Shown piece by piece: positions 44,308-52,981 of a stretch of 64,000 bases of DNA. Positions within the stretch are counted from its first letter, which is position 1; each line of letters starts with the position of its first letter. The position numbers were made by a program, and so were the translations under genes. Source of the DNA: Anaerolineaceae bacterium (GTDB lineage Bacteria; Chloroflexota; Anaerolineae; Aggregatilineales; Phototrophicaceae); contig PABP01000023.1 in assembly GCA_002699585.1 (NCBI GenBank), forward strand, positions 62,001 to 126,000, written 5' to 3'. The notes below the pieces were generated by a model. It was not told where the DNA came from and did not search any database. It saw only the letters and a program-made list of their open reading frames with translations.

Positions 44308-44877
44308 TCACTCCGGTTGCTCTGCGCTTAGGATCTGGCGGAGCGTATCTACTGCTCGGAATTGCAGTGACTTAATCGCGCTCACACTCCGATCCATGAG
44401 GTCAGCCGTCTCCTGTATGCTGAGCCCCTGAACAAAGCGCAAAATCAATACCTCTTGTTGTTCCGCAACGAGCATATTAAGGGCCTGCTTGACACGGTCA
44501 ATTTGCATCGACTGAAATGCTACGTGTTCCGGGTTGCTCTCTGCAGAGCTCGGAATCCACTCACCCAACTCAGTAATGTTGATTCGCTTTTCCCGCCCGT
44601 AGTGGTCCGCGATTTTGTTGCGAGCCACCCGAAACAGCCATCCTCGAAGGTGCGAACTAGGCGGACTATTTCCGCTCAGTGCCACGAAAAAGTCTAGAAA
44701 GACTTCAGCAACGATGTCCTGTGCCTGCTCGCGATTATTCACTCTCAATCGGATGAACTGGAAAACAGGTGAAAAGTATCGCTCGTAAATGGCACGCTGG
44801 GCATCAAGATCCTTATTACGCGCCTTCGATAACAAATTGTCGTCGGCTGCGACGTCTGGCAAAACAATAACAATCAT
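44308..44877 (-). CDS. ECF-type RNA polymerase sigma factor
   Basis: 189 residues from ATG 44877. An in-frame ATG at 44910 would overlap the previous gene. Region 2 (AIYERYFSPVFQFIRLRV, AQDIVAEVFLDFF, LRGWLFRVARNKIADHY) and region 4 (LVAEQQEVLILRFVQGLSIQETADLM, SVSAIKSLQFRAVDTL) are both complete, with the region 1.1 and 3 domains absent as in ECF factors. It is followed directly by its anti-sigma gene. The same promoter-like element precedes this operon and the DUF5666 gene, implying that it drives its own synthesis and that gene. Confidence 0.93.
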   Translation of the reverse strand: MIVIVLPDVAADDNLLSKARNKDLDAQRAIYERYFSPVFQFIRLRVNNREQAQDIVAEVFLDFFVALSGNSPPSSHLRGWLFRVARNKIADHYGREKRINITELGEWIPSSAESNPEHVAFQSMQIDRVKQALNMLVAEQQEVLILRFVQGLSIQETADLMDRSVSAIKSLQFRAVDTLRQILSAEQPE

Positions 44878-44890
44878 AAAGTCTACTTCT

Positions 44891-46417
44891 CTATGGGCCG
44901 GCAGCATCAATCAGCCAGATTTGGCTGTGCTCATCCTGATATACGAGTTGCATAGCCGGATCGGATTCCGCATCTTGAGAAAATGCTTCATGATTATTAT
45001 CGCTGACAACATATCGTGCGCCAAACATTTCTTGAATCAGTACGGATGGACGATCCACCAAACCCTGGGTAATCGCTACCCACTGGTTCCAGACAATAGG
45101 ATTGGCAACCTGCAAATACGTCGGATCCAGCCCAACCAGATAGGCATTATGCGTATTATGGAAAAACAACCGCGTGAAGTCGTCCCAATCGGTCTGAAAA
45201 ACCATCTCACCTAATTCAGTATTTTCGATTAACCAGGCGGAAGCGCCGCGCATGTAATCAAAATCCTTCGTAGCCTGAATATCGGCGTGAACCTGCCTGA
45301 CTGTCGAAATCGCTAACAGGAAGATCGGTAGAGCGAGCATGACAGGATAGGCACTTTTGTGAACAAACCGGGGCGTCCATGTTGGCAGGATGTCGCGCCA
45401 GAGTATTGCCGAGCGCCCCCAGGCGATGGCGCAAAACAACAGGGCAAAAATCGGGTAATACTCGATGAATCGGCGTGATCGAAAAACCATGTATAGCATG
45501 AGCAGCGTTACAAACAGCACCGTTGTTTCAATCTGGTCACGACCAACTTTGCGGAAACTGCCAGCCAGGATGCCCGCCGCCAGAGCCAGCAACGCCCCTA
45601 GCGAATTTTCCATGAGATCGCCAGTGGTGTAGGGATACCACTCATTACCGACACGAACGTTGGCGCCGATATCCACCTTCTCGCCCAGGTGGTCAACGAT
45701 GAAGGCAATATTCTGAGGGAAGTATGGGTTTATCACCAATCCGAGGACTACCCCAGCAACCGTATAAGCCACGGGTCGCCAGAGAATACGGCGGTCAGTG
45801 ATCCAGACGGCAACAGCATGCAGACCAACGATGGCGGGAAGCAACACAAATCCGTTGTAGAGCCAGGCGAAGGCAAAGGCCATGAGAATCAGCCAGAGAT
45901 AGCGCCGCTGGAACAACACTTGCAGTGTAATGAGCAGAATCAATACAGCTGCGCCCTGGGTGCGGATCATCAGCATACGATAGAGAAATGGCGTCGATAC
46001 AGCCACAATGCCGAGTGTCCAGAGCCATGCATAATGAACTTTGACTGTGCGCAGAAGGGACCAGAAAGCAACAGCGATTGCGCCAAAAACCAGCGACTGC
46101 GCTAACTTTGCTCCAGTGATTCCACCAAGTGTCATAAAAGGTGCTACATACAGGTGATACAGCAGATGATGATCCACGAACTGCTCATTGCTGAGGATGG
46201 TCATCGGTAGCCAGGGAAAGTTCAGGCGCAAGCGGCCCTGCTCAATGATCTGGGCCGCAATGCGACTATGATAATAATCGTCTGTGCCAATGAATCCTTC
46301 CACGCGGGTCAGCAGCACCAAAGCCAGCGTCAGCGCTAGCGAAAACAGCACTACACCCGTACTCCAAATGACGAGCTTGGATCGTGTTTCTTTCTCTGTT
46401 TTGACCAAATTATGCAT
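44891..46417 (-). CDS. Polytopic GT-C-type glycosyltransferase-like membrane protein
   Basis: 508 residues from ATG 46417; the longer frame begins with TTG. There are about ten or more membrane helices. After TM1 an outer loop carries GTDDYYHSRIAAQIIE, which resembles the acidic DxD-type motif of the first loop in GT-C enzymes such as STT3 and related mannosyltransferases. A soluble C-terminal part lies at about 400-508 (QTDWDDFTRLFFHN, FGARYVVSDN). It is the first gene of the ECF operon, 13 nt before the sigma gene. It may transfer lipid-linked sugars to surface proteins; the acceptor is unknown. Confidence 0.72.
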   Translation of the reverse strand: MHNLVKTEKETRSKLVIWSTGVVLFSLALTLALVLLTRVEGFIGTDDYYHSRIAAQIIEQGRLRLNFPWLPMTILSNEQFVDHHLLYHLYVAPFMTLGGITGAKLAQSLVFGAIAVAFWSLLRTVKVHYAWLWTLGIVAVSTPFLYRMLMIRTQGAAVLILLITLQVLFQRRYLWLILMAFAFAWLYNGFVLLPAIVGLHAVAVWITDRRILWRPVAYTVAGVVLGLVINPYFPQNIAFIVDHLGEKVDIGANVRVGNEWYPYTTGDLMENSLGALLALAAGILAGSFRKVGRDQIETTVLFVTLLMLYMVFRSRRFIEYYPIFALLFCAIAWGRSAILWRDILPTWTPRFVHKSAYPVMLALPIFLLAISTVRQVHADIQATKDFDYMRGASAWLIENTELGEMVFQTDWDDFTRLFFHNTHNAYLVGLDPTYLQVANPIVWNQWVAITQGLVDRPSVLIQEMFGARYVVSDNNHEAFSQDAESDPAMQLVYQDEHSQIWLIDAAGP

Positions 46418-46452
46418 TTGCAAGCTTTCAGCATAGTTTCATGGATATCGTC

Positions 46453-46483
46453 AATGAAGTCTCGAAACAGTGCAAAAGGTTTC
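46453..46483 (-). promoter_or_regulatory. ECF-type autoregulatory promoter of the GT-C/sigma operon
   Basis: Minus strand: -35 GAAACC (46483-46478), 16-bp spacer, -10 GACTTCATT (46461-46453), about 36 nt before the ATG at 46417. It is nearly identical in sequence and spacing to 43195-43225, as expected if the sigma factor at 44308 recognises both. Confidence 0.8.
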
Positions 46484-46518
46484 GATCAATAAATAATGTC
46501 AATTCAAAAGAAGCACAA

Positions 46519-46536
46519 AGCCCTCGATTGAGGGCT
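46519..46536 (-). terminator. Weak terminator after the gene at 46773
   Basis: The stem AGCCCTC/GAGGGCT has a 4-nt loop. On the minus strand it is followed by TTGTGCTTCTTTT, a broken T-tract. It lies about 240 nt past the stop codon, so the assignment is uncertain. Confidence 0.4.
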
Positions 46537-46631
46537 CTACATTCTATCAAACTAGGGTTTAATGGCTTTATGACAATAAGACTTTAGAGATCGCTTTGGG
46601 CATTATCGCCTCGCTGCTTATTCGCTTGTTT

Positions 46632-46668
46632 GATTGACCAACAGCATCTACACGTTGTGTAACCATAA
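46632..46668 (-). repeat. Short dispersed repeat shared with the IS ends
   Basis: Read on the minus strand: TTATGGTTACA, 9 nt, then GATGCTGTTGGTCAATC. The same two blocks, with an 11-nt gap, occur on the plus strand at the left IS end (39886-39924). The first block plus CAACG recurs at 41683-41697. It may be a footprint or non-autonomous relative of the IS. Confidence 0.6.
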
Positions 46669-46772
46669 ACTCAAGCATACCAGAACACGCATGATTACTA
46701 TTGTGATGTTAGCATCTACCTAGGAGTTGTCGAGCAACAAGAACGACTAACCACGTTGCGTAAACTTATCTC

Positions 46773-47228
46773 TCATCTTAGGCGGCGTGCATTGTCTTTA
46801 AACAGTGAAAGCGTGTGTTCGATAAGCTTATCCTGAGACACATTTTCGAACGTATCCCCAAAGGCACGATCAATAAAGCCCTCACGGGTACGAGACTTAC
46901 CATCTTGCGTAACACGTTCAATGGTATAAACCAACCGTCCTCGGGAGCGCACCGCTAAATTAAGTTCATCACGGCCACCATATTCAACCCGAATGTGCGC
47001 CGACGTATCTGTAACGTTAACCTGTACGTGTCGACCATGTTTACGCAATTCGACAGAAATTTTCTCAAAAGCAGGCTTGGCGACGCGTTGATAGAATTGA
47101 GCCGCTTCCTCAACATCTTTTTGCGCGCTCTCCTTTTTCTCGATGGCCTTTTTTTCTTTTGCATCTTCTTTTAGCTGATTTTCCGAAAAGAAAGCCTCAA
47201 GATCACTTTTCCAACGATCACCACTCAT
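46773..47228 (-). CDS. Unrecognised protein with a coiled-coil N-terminus
   Basis: 151 residues from ATG 47228, with AGGGA upstream; the frame also has a GTG one codon earlier. I do not recognise the family. Residues about 15-50 are charged and helical (KEDAKEKKAIEKKESAQKD), probably a coiled coil. The rest alternates beta strands and helix (HVQVNVTDTSAHIRVEY, GRLVYTIERV) and ends in a basic NARRLR. No signal peptide or membrane segment is seen, so it is cytoplasmic. Confidence 0.7.
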   Translation of the reverse strand: MSGDRWKSDLEAFFSENQLKEDAKEKKAIEKKESAQKDVEEAAQFYQRVAKPAFEKISVELRKHGRHVQVNVTDTSAHIRVEYGGRDELNLAVRSRGRLVYTIERVTQDGKSRTREGFIDRAFGDTFENVSQDKLIEHTLSLFKDNARRLR

Positions 47229-47461
47229 CACTCAATCCCTGTATTGCTGTTTATTAATGCTAAAGTAGATCAATAATCTATCTCATTAAATTCTACTATA
47301 ATCAAGCAGGCTTGCTCACAATGAACACCTGTTTTCAACTAAAAACACCTCCAAGTACGACATCCTTCACTATATTTGTAAAGTTAAATAGCCCACAATA
47401 TAAGCAGCTTGCAATACAGCGTTCTTCATAGAAATCGAAGGATACAATTCAAAGGAACATC

Positions 47462-48124
47462 ATGAATGCCATTACCCATATAGAAAGCGAAGTACCCTTT
47501 GGGCATTCATTGTATGCTAGCCTCTATACACAAGGTTTGCAGCTAAAAGACATCCGCCACCAAGGAAACCTCGAATCTCGGTATCTGGCCTGGGAGACCG
47601 TACGCAAGCAGCAAAACCCATTCTTCTTGAAAGGAACCGGTTTTGAGGGATATTTGGTCGGTAAATGTCCAGATTCTCAGGCAGCTTTAGAAGCTATTTT
47701 GAATATAAATCAGAATATTCTGGATGCCATAGCCCGCCTATATCGATTTGAATACGGATTTCGTTCACGGTTATTCAAAACACTCACAAAAGAATCCGAC
47801 GACCCTACTAGCATCAATGTATGGGCATCATACTTTGGAGCAGAATTGGGCAAACTTCGCATTCAAACTATTCATGACCCGGTTGCCCAAAAATTCCGTG
47901 ACCAGACCTATCAGATCGTACACACGCTCCCACCCATGATATATAGAGAAGCAACAAATGATATTCTCCAGAAATATGCCATTGGTGCCGCAACTACCAC
48001 GGGACAAAAAATTGATGTCACACTGAACATGTTGCCACCAAAGCAGCAAGATGCCTGGTTGGTCGCGGAAAATATCGGAGAATTTGGTCATCCACTGGTA
48101 CGGGATTTACTCATCAACCAATAG
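47462..48124 (+). CDS. Unrecognised 220-residue protein
   Basis: 220 residues with AAAGGA 5 nt before the ATG. I do not recognise the family. It is predicted soluble, mainly helical in the middle (about 75-150), and has no signal peptide. Segments such as FFLKGTGFEGYLVGKCPDSQ and LYRFEYGFRSRLFKTL could mark a conserved core. It stands alone between a divergent unknown gene and the convergent ABC-2 permease gene, separated from the latter by a hairpin. Confidence 0.7.
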   Translation: MNAITHIESEVPFGHSLYASLYTQGLQLKDIRHQGNLESRYLAWETVRKQQNPFFLKGTGFEGYLVGKCPDSQAALEAILNINQNILDAIARLYRFEYGFRSRLFKTLTKESDDPTSINVWASYFGAELGKLRIQTIHDPVAQKFRDQTYQIVHTLPPMIYREATNDILQKYAIGAATTTGQKIDVTLNMLPPKQQDAWLVAENIGEFGHPLVRDLLINQ

Positions 48125-48142
48125 CAGTCTCATCATAGCAAA

Positions 48143-48165
48143 GAAGCCCTCATTTTGAGGGCTTC
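48143..48165. terminator. Hairpin between convergent genes
   Basis: A perfect 9-bp stem GAAGCCCTC/GAGGGCTTC with loop ATTTT lies 18 nt after the stop at 48124 and 18 nt after the permease stop on the other strand. T-tracts are short on both sides. Confidence 0.65.
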
Positions 48166-48183
48166 CTACACTTATAGCATTTC

Positions 48184-49005
48184 TTATGCCTGTACGCGCC
48201 TTCGCTGCCAGGGCCACTCGCCAACCGTGATATTCCGCTGTTCGAAGAATACCAATGCAAGGCCAAAGAAGGCTACAGCAATAGTAAGCAATACAGCCAC
48301 ATCGCCGAATTTGATGCCCTCTTCAAACACGGCAGTTGTCGAATCAAAGTAGTTGAAGATAGACAGTACCTTGATACCTTCAAGTGATTCTACAAGTGCC
48401 GCAATAGATTGCAGCAAATAGCTAACCAGATAGAAAGCGATCATGACTGTCACAGCTAACATTCGTGACGGCATGACAGTGGCGAAGAACATACTCATCG
48501 TCAGGATCGCAACCATCAATGGCCACGCACCCACCATAGCGACAAAAAGCTGTGGCAACGTTACATCTGTCTCTGTGGTCTGCTTGACGAGGCCTAAGGT
48601 CAAAGAGCACCCTACCCCAACAATCACCAACGTCAGGAGAGCAACAATCATCAGGCCAAGGGCCTTCATCGCCAGGATTTTCCAACGATGTAACGGCATC
48701 GCCATCACAAGTTCGAGCGTGCCATTCTCTTCTTCACCTGCTAACGTCCCGGTGCCCGCCATAATCACATACACGCCGAAGATAATCGGCAGGATTTGTA
48801 CGGCCACAGACGCGATGAAACCAGCGAACGAGGCAATATCCATGCCCATCGCCCGGTAAATGGCAATCCCGGCTAGTCCCTGCATCTCGCTAGCAAATTC
48901 TGGATAGATAGCAATATACATTGAACCAAACATGGTCAATGCAATGCCCCACCCGATGATCGCCCAGCGGCGGGAGAAAACTTCGTGTTTGAGAAGGTTA
49001 AGCAT
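48184..49005 (-). CDS. ABC-2-type transporter permease
   Basis: 273 residues with six predicted membrane helices. The N-terminus LKHEVFSRRWAIIGWG is typical of ABC-2 permeases that begin at the cytoplasmic side. The loop GEEENGTLELVMAMPLHRWKILAMK matches the conserved coupling segment of this family. It overlaps the ATPase gene at 48998 by 8 nt, so both form one exporter. The substrate is not evident; the family includes drug, lantibiotic and polysaccharide exporters. Confidence 0.88.
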   Translation of the reverse strand: MLNLLKHEVFSRRWAIIGWGIALTMFGSMYIAIYPEFASEMQGLAGIAIYRAMGMDIASFAGFIASVAVQILPIIFGVYVIMAGTGTLAGEEENGTLELVMAMPLHRWKILAMKALGLMIVALLTLVIVGVGCSLTLGLVKQTTETDVTLPQLFVAMVGAWPLMVAILTMSMFFATVMPSRMLAVTVMIAFYLVSYLLQSIAALVESLEGIKVLSIFNYFDSTTAVFEEGIKFGDVAVLLTIAVAFFGLALVFFEQRNITVGEWPWQRRRVQA

Positions 49006-49912
49006 GATGATTCACTCCATTGGGCTTGCGATCATAGAACGCAAGGAAAATCTCTTCTAAGGTAACGGGTGGCGTGTCAATATCAGTGATGCCAAATGGC
49101 ATAGCGACTTCTATCACCTGTGATAAGCCATCACGAACTTCCAGCATGATGGTATGGTCATCACGGCCTGTTTCAGTAACACCTTCCAGCGCAAAGGCAT
49201 CTGTAGGCGGAATAGTCTCCAATGTCAGATGCAGACGCTTAAAGGATTGTGTCGTCAGGGCTTCGATGCGCTCCGTTTTGATGAGATGCCCTTCCCGAAT
49301 GATCCCCACACGATCACAAACAGCCTGGACTTCTGGCAGAATATGCGAGGAAAAGAAGACCGTCCGTCCATCTTCTTTGACTTCCTGCACCAGTTCCATC
49401 ACCGTCTGCTGCACCAGTGGGTCAAGCCCGCTAGTCGGTTCGTCCAGAATGAGCAAATCCGGCTTATTCATGAAAGCCGCGACAATGCCGATTTTCTGTT
49501 TATTACCGCGTGAGTACTCTTTCATACGCCGTGAAGGATCCAGATCCAGGCGCTCAAAGAGCTGGCGAAGATAAGTTGGATCAAGTACTTTTTCGTGGAG
49601 AGAAGCCAACATATCCAGAAAAGCCATACCCTTCATATTGCGATATAGACTCAGCTCACCCGGCAAATAGCCGATGCGTTTACGAATATCGACACCCTCT
49701 TTCTGGCAGTCCCGGCCAAATATCATGGCCTGACCGCCCGAAGGATGAATTACATCGAGCAATACACGCTGAGTCGTGGTCTTACCCGCTCCATTTGGGC
49801 CTAAGAAGCCAAAGACTTCGCCCTGCTCTACAGAGAGGTTAACATCCTCGATGCCTCGATGTCGCCCATAGTAGACAGATAAATTGTGAGTTTCGACGAC
49901 AGGGTTTGTCAT
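48998..49912 (-). CDS. ABC transporter ATP-binding protein
   Basis: 304 residues. Visible motifs are Walker A GPNGAGKTT, the Q-loop region GYLPGELSLYRNM, an ABC signature variant YSRGNKQKIG (usual form LSGGQ), Walker B LLILDEPTSGLDP and the H-loop FFSSHIL. The C-terminal 80 residues (about 220-304) form the accessory domain seen in DrrA/CcmA-like exporters. It is partner to the ABC-2 permease encoded directly downstream. Confidence 0.93.
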   Translation of the reverse strand: MTNPVVETHNLSVYYGRHRGIEDVNLSVEQGEVFGFLGPNGAGKTTTQRVLLDVIHPSGGQAMIFGRDCQKEGVDIRKRIGYLPGELSLYRNMKGMAFLDMLASLHEKVLDPTYLRQLFERLDLDPSRRMKEYSRGNKQKIGIVAAFMNKPDLLILDEPTSGLDPLVQQTVMELVQEVKEDGRTVFFSSHILPEVQAVCDRVGIIREGHLIKTERIEALTTQSFKRLHLTLETIPPTDAFALEGVTETGRDDHTIMLEVRDGLSQVIEVAMPFGITDIDTPPVTLEEIFLAFYDRKPNGVNHHA

Positions 49913-50095
49913 AGTGTTGCTCCATGATCGCTTCGAGAAATAAACAAACGAATGGAATAGCCAACAAGCGTGTCGCCAATCTGGAGATGATGTACTTCAG
50001 AAGGTGTCTTGGGGCAATTTCCTACACCATTAAACACCTAATTAGGAAGGCCCGACCCCCAATTATTAGGGGTTCCTAAAAATTTTCGCACCTAA
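49913..50095 (-). promoter_or_regulatory. Promoter region of the ABC operon with AT-rich inverted repeats
   Basis: Contains the palindrome CCTAATTAGG (50038-50047), an ACCCC/GGGGT hairpin (about 50055-50073) and a second CCTAATTA copy near 50092. These could bind a regulator of the exporter or end the DUF1697 transcript; no T-run is present. Confidence 0.35.
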
Positions 50096-50638
50096 TTATT
50101 GTTTTTGTTCGAGTATAGCCAGCAATTTGTTCATAGTATTGAGATTTCGGCCAGTAGCAGAGATGCCCTTGAACATCGTCGCCGGATTGAGTTTTGAGCG
50201 CCCCATGCCCTCTGGGAAATAAATATAGGACACGTTATCTATGATCTTGATCGTTTCAGGCCCTTGTTGGTTTTCGAGTAGCAGCGTAACGTCCTCTTCA
50301 GATGGCGACTCTGACAAGAAAGCAACCAGAACTTTTTTGGGATCATATTCTGCTTCATTACTGAAAGGATTGGCTTGATGCGCGGAAATGAAGGCATCAG
50401 CAGGTAGTACAAACAAATCGGTGTGGAACCCATGAGCCAATTCGATACTATCTTCGATCTGGCGTGCAATGTCGTTCTCATCGGTCAGATCACTCTTGAA
50501 GACCACATTGCCACTCTGGAGCAAGGACACCACATCTTCAAAACCTAATTCACCATACAGCGCTCTCAGATCTGCCATCCTGATCTTCTTATTGCCCCCC
50601 ACATTGATACCTCGCAGCAGCGATACATAAATCGGCAT
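50096..50638 (-). CDS. DUF1697 family protein
   Basis: 180 residues, the standard length. The N-terminus IYVSLLRGINVGGNKKIRMADLRALYGELGF and the following SLLQSGNVVFKSD are the hallmark of DUF1697. NPFSNEAEYDPKKVLVAFLSE and the closing ATGRNLNTMNKLLAIL are also typical. Its function is unknown. It is soluble and has no evident operon partner. Confidence 0.93.
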   Translation of the reverse strand: MPIYVSLLRGINVGGNKKIRMADLRALYGELGFEDVVSLLQSGNVVFKSDLTDENDIARQIEDSIELAHGFHTDLFVLPADAFISAHQANPFSNEAEYDPKKVLVAFLSESPSEEDVTLLLENQQGPETIKIIDNVSYIYFPEGMGRSKLNPATMFKGISATGRNLNTMNKLLAILEQKQ

Positions 50639-50883
50639 GATCTACTCTACCCCTCTATTTCACTCTCAACAAATGTCACAGAATGCACAAAAGCGGCCTA
50701 CTGCTGAAGAACGCTCATTTCATATTAGCATTCGATATTCAGAATAAGCCAATGATGACCTAAGTACCTATGCATATTACTTGCGCTTATGTCAAATTTC
50801 CCTCATACTATTACAGACTTCGTTACGGTCGACCTCAATAAATTATTACACGGATCTGGGACAAGTGATGAAGGGACATCGCT

Positions 50884-51771
50884 GTGTATTCACATTTCGA
50901 ATCGAACAACCTCTCAACTACCATCCGTCGTGCTGTAGGCCAACTAACACCAACAGCAATCAAAGTTCCCGTACACAAACTAACTTTTGACTTTGCGAAT
51001 GCCTGGCGTTTGTACATTATGCGACAAGTTCCGATTCTAATTTTCCAAATGGGCAAAGTCGGGTCATCCAGTATCCTCACCTCTCTACTGGAGCATGGTT
51101 TACCTTTCACCATTCATGTTCACCGCCTAAACCCTAAGAATATCGATGCGCGAGCAGAGACGGTCGATAATGTCTTGCAGGCCAGTCATCTCGATAGTGA
51201 GCGATGGATTTACCAAAATATTACACAAAGCGATAAACCCGTTAAATACATCACCCTTGTAAGAGACCCGCTTGGGCGCGCAATGTCGCACTACTTTGAA
51301 AATCTCTCATATATTACTGGGATAGAAAACGCAGAAACAGCTATTGCACTTCAAGAATTGCAAGCGATGTTCGTAGAAAAATATTTGTGGGAGATCATCG
51401 CCAAGGACTGGTTTGACGATGAATTAAAGCCTGTTTCAGGCATTAATGTCTATGAAACGCCATTTGACACGGAGACAGGTTACAGCATCTACCAGCGCGA
51501 CAATACCGAAGTGTTGTTGCTAAAATTGGAGATCAGTGACGAAGATAAGGAAAAAGCGATTGCTGACTTTGTTGGCGAACCAGATTTCAAACTCAAACGC
51601 GCCAATGACACATCCCAGAAAAGCTACGCTGAGCTATACAGAGTATTTCGTAACACGATTGTGTTCCCACAAAGAGTCCTGGATAAAGTTTACTCTATGA
51701 AGATGGCACAGCACTTCTACACGGAGGAAGAAATACAGTACTACATGAAAAAGTGGCAACGCTCGGCATGA
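50884..51771 (+). CDS. NKWYS-type sulfotransferase-like protein (putative capsular polysaccharide synthesis)
   Basis: 295 residues from GTG 50884, with AAGGGA about 7 nt upstream; the next in-frame Met is 45 codons later. The core PILIFQMGKVGSSSI forms a PAPS-binding-like loop. ITLVRDPLGRAMSHYFENL matches the second PAPS-contacting segment of sulfotransferases. This combination is characteristic of PF10364 (putative capsular polysaccharide synthesis, NKWYS family). It may sulfate a surface glycan. The 50 residues before the core are not typical and could be untranslated. Confidence 0.75.
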   Translation: MYSHFESNNLSTTIRRAVGQLTPTAIKVPVHKLTFDFANAWRLYIMRQVPILIFQMGKVGSSSILTSLLEHGLPFTIHVHRLNPKNIDARAETVDNVLQASHLDSERWIYQNITQSDKPVKYITLVRDPLGRAMSHYFENLSYITGIENAETAIALQELQAMFVEKYLWEIIAKDWFDDELKPVSGINVYETPFDTETGYSIYQRDNTEVLLLKLEISDEDKEKAIADFVGEPDFKLKRANDTSQKSYAELYRVFRNTIVFPQRVLDKVYSMKMAQHFYTEEEIQYYMKKWQRSA

Positions 51772-51866
51772 TATAGACATGCCTGCTGGCAGTTCTTGAG
51801 CTAAGAGAAACTTATGGCAAATTATTCTATAGGAGATGAAACTGCCACTGGGCAAGCTGGCTCGCT

Positions 51867-52748
51867 CTAAAAGCCTGATGCGCTGGCAATGTCAATCCAC
51901 AGATGAATAACTCTATAGGGCGTGGTGTCTTCATCTTTAAACAGCCTGAATTCAATTCGACGGTTTTCACCAGGCTGGACGGGTACGAATCTGACTCGCA
52001 GTTCCAGATCTTCTTCTGGTTCTAGCAAGAAGCTGGGCGTATTACCCAGAAGTTCATCAGTTGGCTGGTCATAAGCTTCAACACGGTATTCAACTCGCGC
52101 ACGCTCTAAATTGTGCACGCCAACAATTACCTCTAGTGGTTCACCAACCGTGCCGCGTTGTGGGTAATTCTCTGTAAGCCCTTCATTACTCAGTAAATAG
52201 AACTCAGTGAAGTAATTAGATGGCCCAGGAACGAATATCGTTGCCAATGCAGCTACAATAGCAACTGTTGCCGACACAATCAAAATAGCGGAAATAAATC
52301 GATTTAAACCATTTGTCTGTCGGAGCCAGCGGAACAAACTTGTACCGATGACGATACGTGCCCGACGATGTTCGGACAACGTAGAACGACGATAAATCGC
52401 AACCAGGCAAAGCACGATGACGAGCAAAGATTCCGTAATGACAACGGGAACAGGTGATAGATCAAGTGGAGAGCGATCTAGCAACATAGCAATCGGCGGA
52501 ATCATCGCAATACTTAATGCAAATGCGATACCATAGCGCTCATAGCTTTCAAGTTCGTAGATTTTAGGGAACAAAATACCCTGCAACGCATAACCAGGGA
52601 AGAATAAAGTCACAAGTAGGCCAAGGACAACGCGCGGTGCAGATAGAATTGCTGGTAATTCGACGACATTATCTACATAAATCAGCCCAAGCAATACAAC
52701 GACTATGGCTATCATGTATTCAAACTGACGTTTAATGATAATACGCAT
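51867..52748 (-). CDS. DUF1616 family membrane protein
   Basis: 293 residues. There are four membrane helices in the first half (about 12-30, 38-60, 72-92, 98-118) and a fifth at about 152-172. The outer C-terminal domain begins FTEFYLLSNEGLTENYP, a DUF1616 signature, and continues as an Ig-like sandwich (EPLEVIVGVHNLE, LELRVRFVPVQPGENRRIEF). These proteins often sit in surface-glycan or archaellum-like contexts, but no function is established. Confidence 0.85.
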   Translation of the reverse strand: MRIIIKRQFEYMIAIVVVLLGLIYVDNVVELPAILSAPRVVLGLLVTLFFPGYALQGILFPKIYELESYERYGIAFALSIAMIPPIAMLLDRSPLDLSPVPVVITESLLVIVLCLVAIYRRSTLSEHRRARIVIGTSLFRWLRQTNGLNRFISAILIVSATVAIVAALATIFVPGPSNYFTEFYLLSNEGLTENYPQRGTVGEPLEVIVGVHNLERARVEYRVEAYDQPTDELLGNTPSFLLEPEEDLELRVRFVPVQPGENRRIEFRLFKDEDTTPYRVIHLWIDIASASGF

Positions 52749-52981
52749 TGATCAACTCGCCACATGTGATGGATTGTAGGAACACACCGATATTGTACGA
52801 TATTCAACCTAGATTGTATACTCAAGCTATCATTGTAACGACTCGTAGTATTTGAACATTGTTAGTTCCCAGTAATGACTTGATTAGTCCCAAGCAAGGT
52901 CAACGCAATAGGGTTTAGATGTAATACAATACAAAGTATGGTAAACAAGATATCGTAGCGATCCTTGAAAAGTAAGTGAAC

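Larger units (their letters stand above)
46418..46772. other. 355-bp gap: ECF promoter, hairpin and dispersed repeat
   Basis: From left to right it holds the ECF promoter, a 7-bp stem hairpin (46519-46536) and a 37-bp repeat shared with the IS ends (46632-46668). No gene is seen. Confidence 0.6.
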
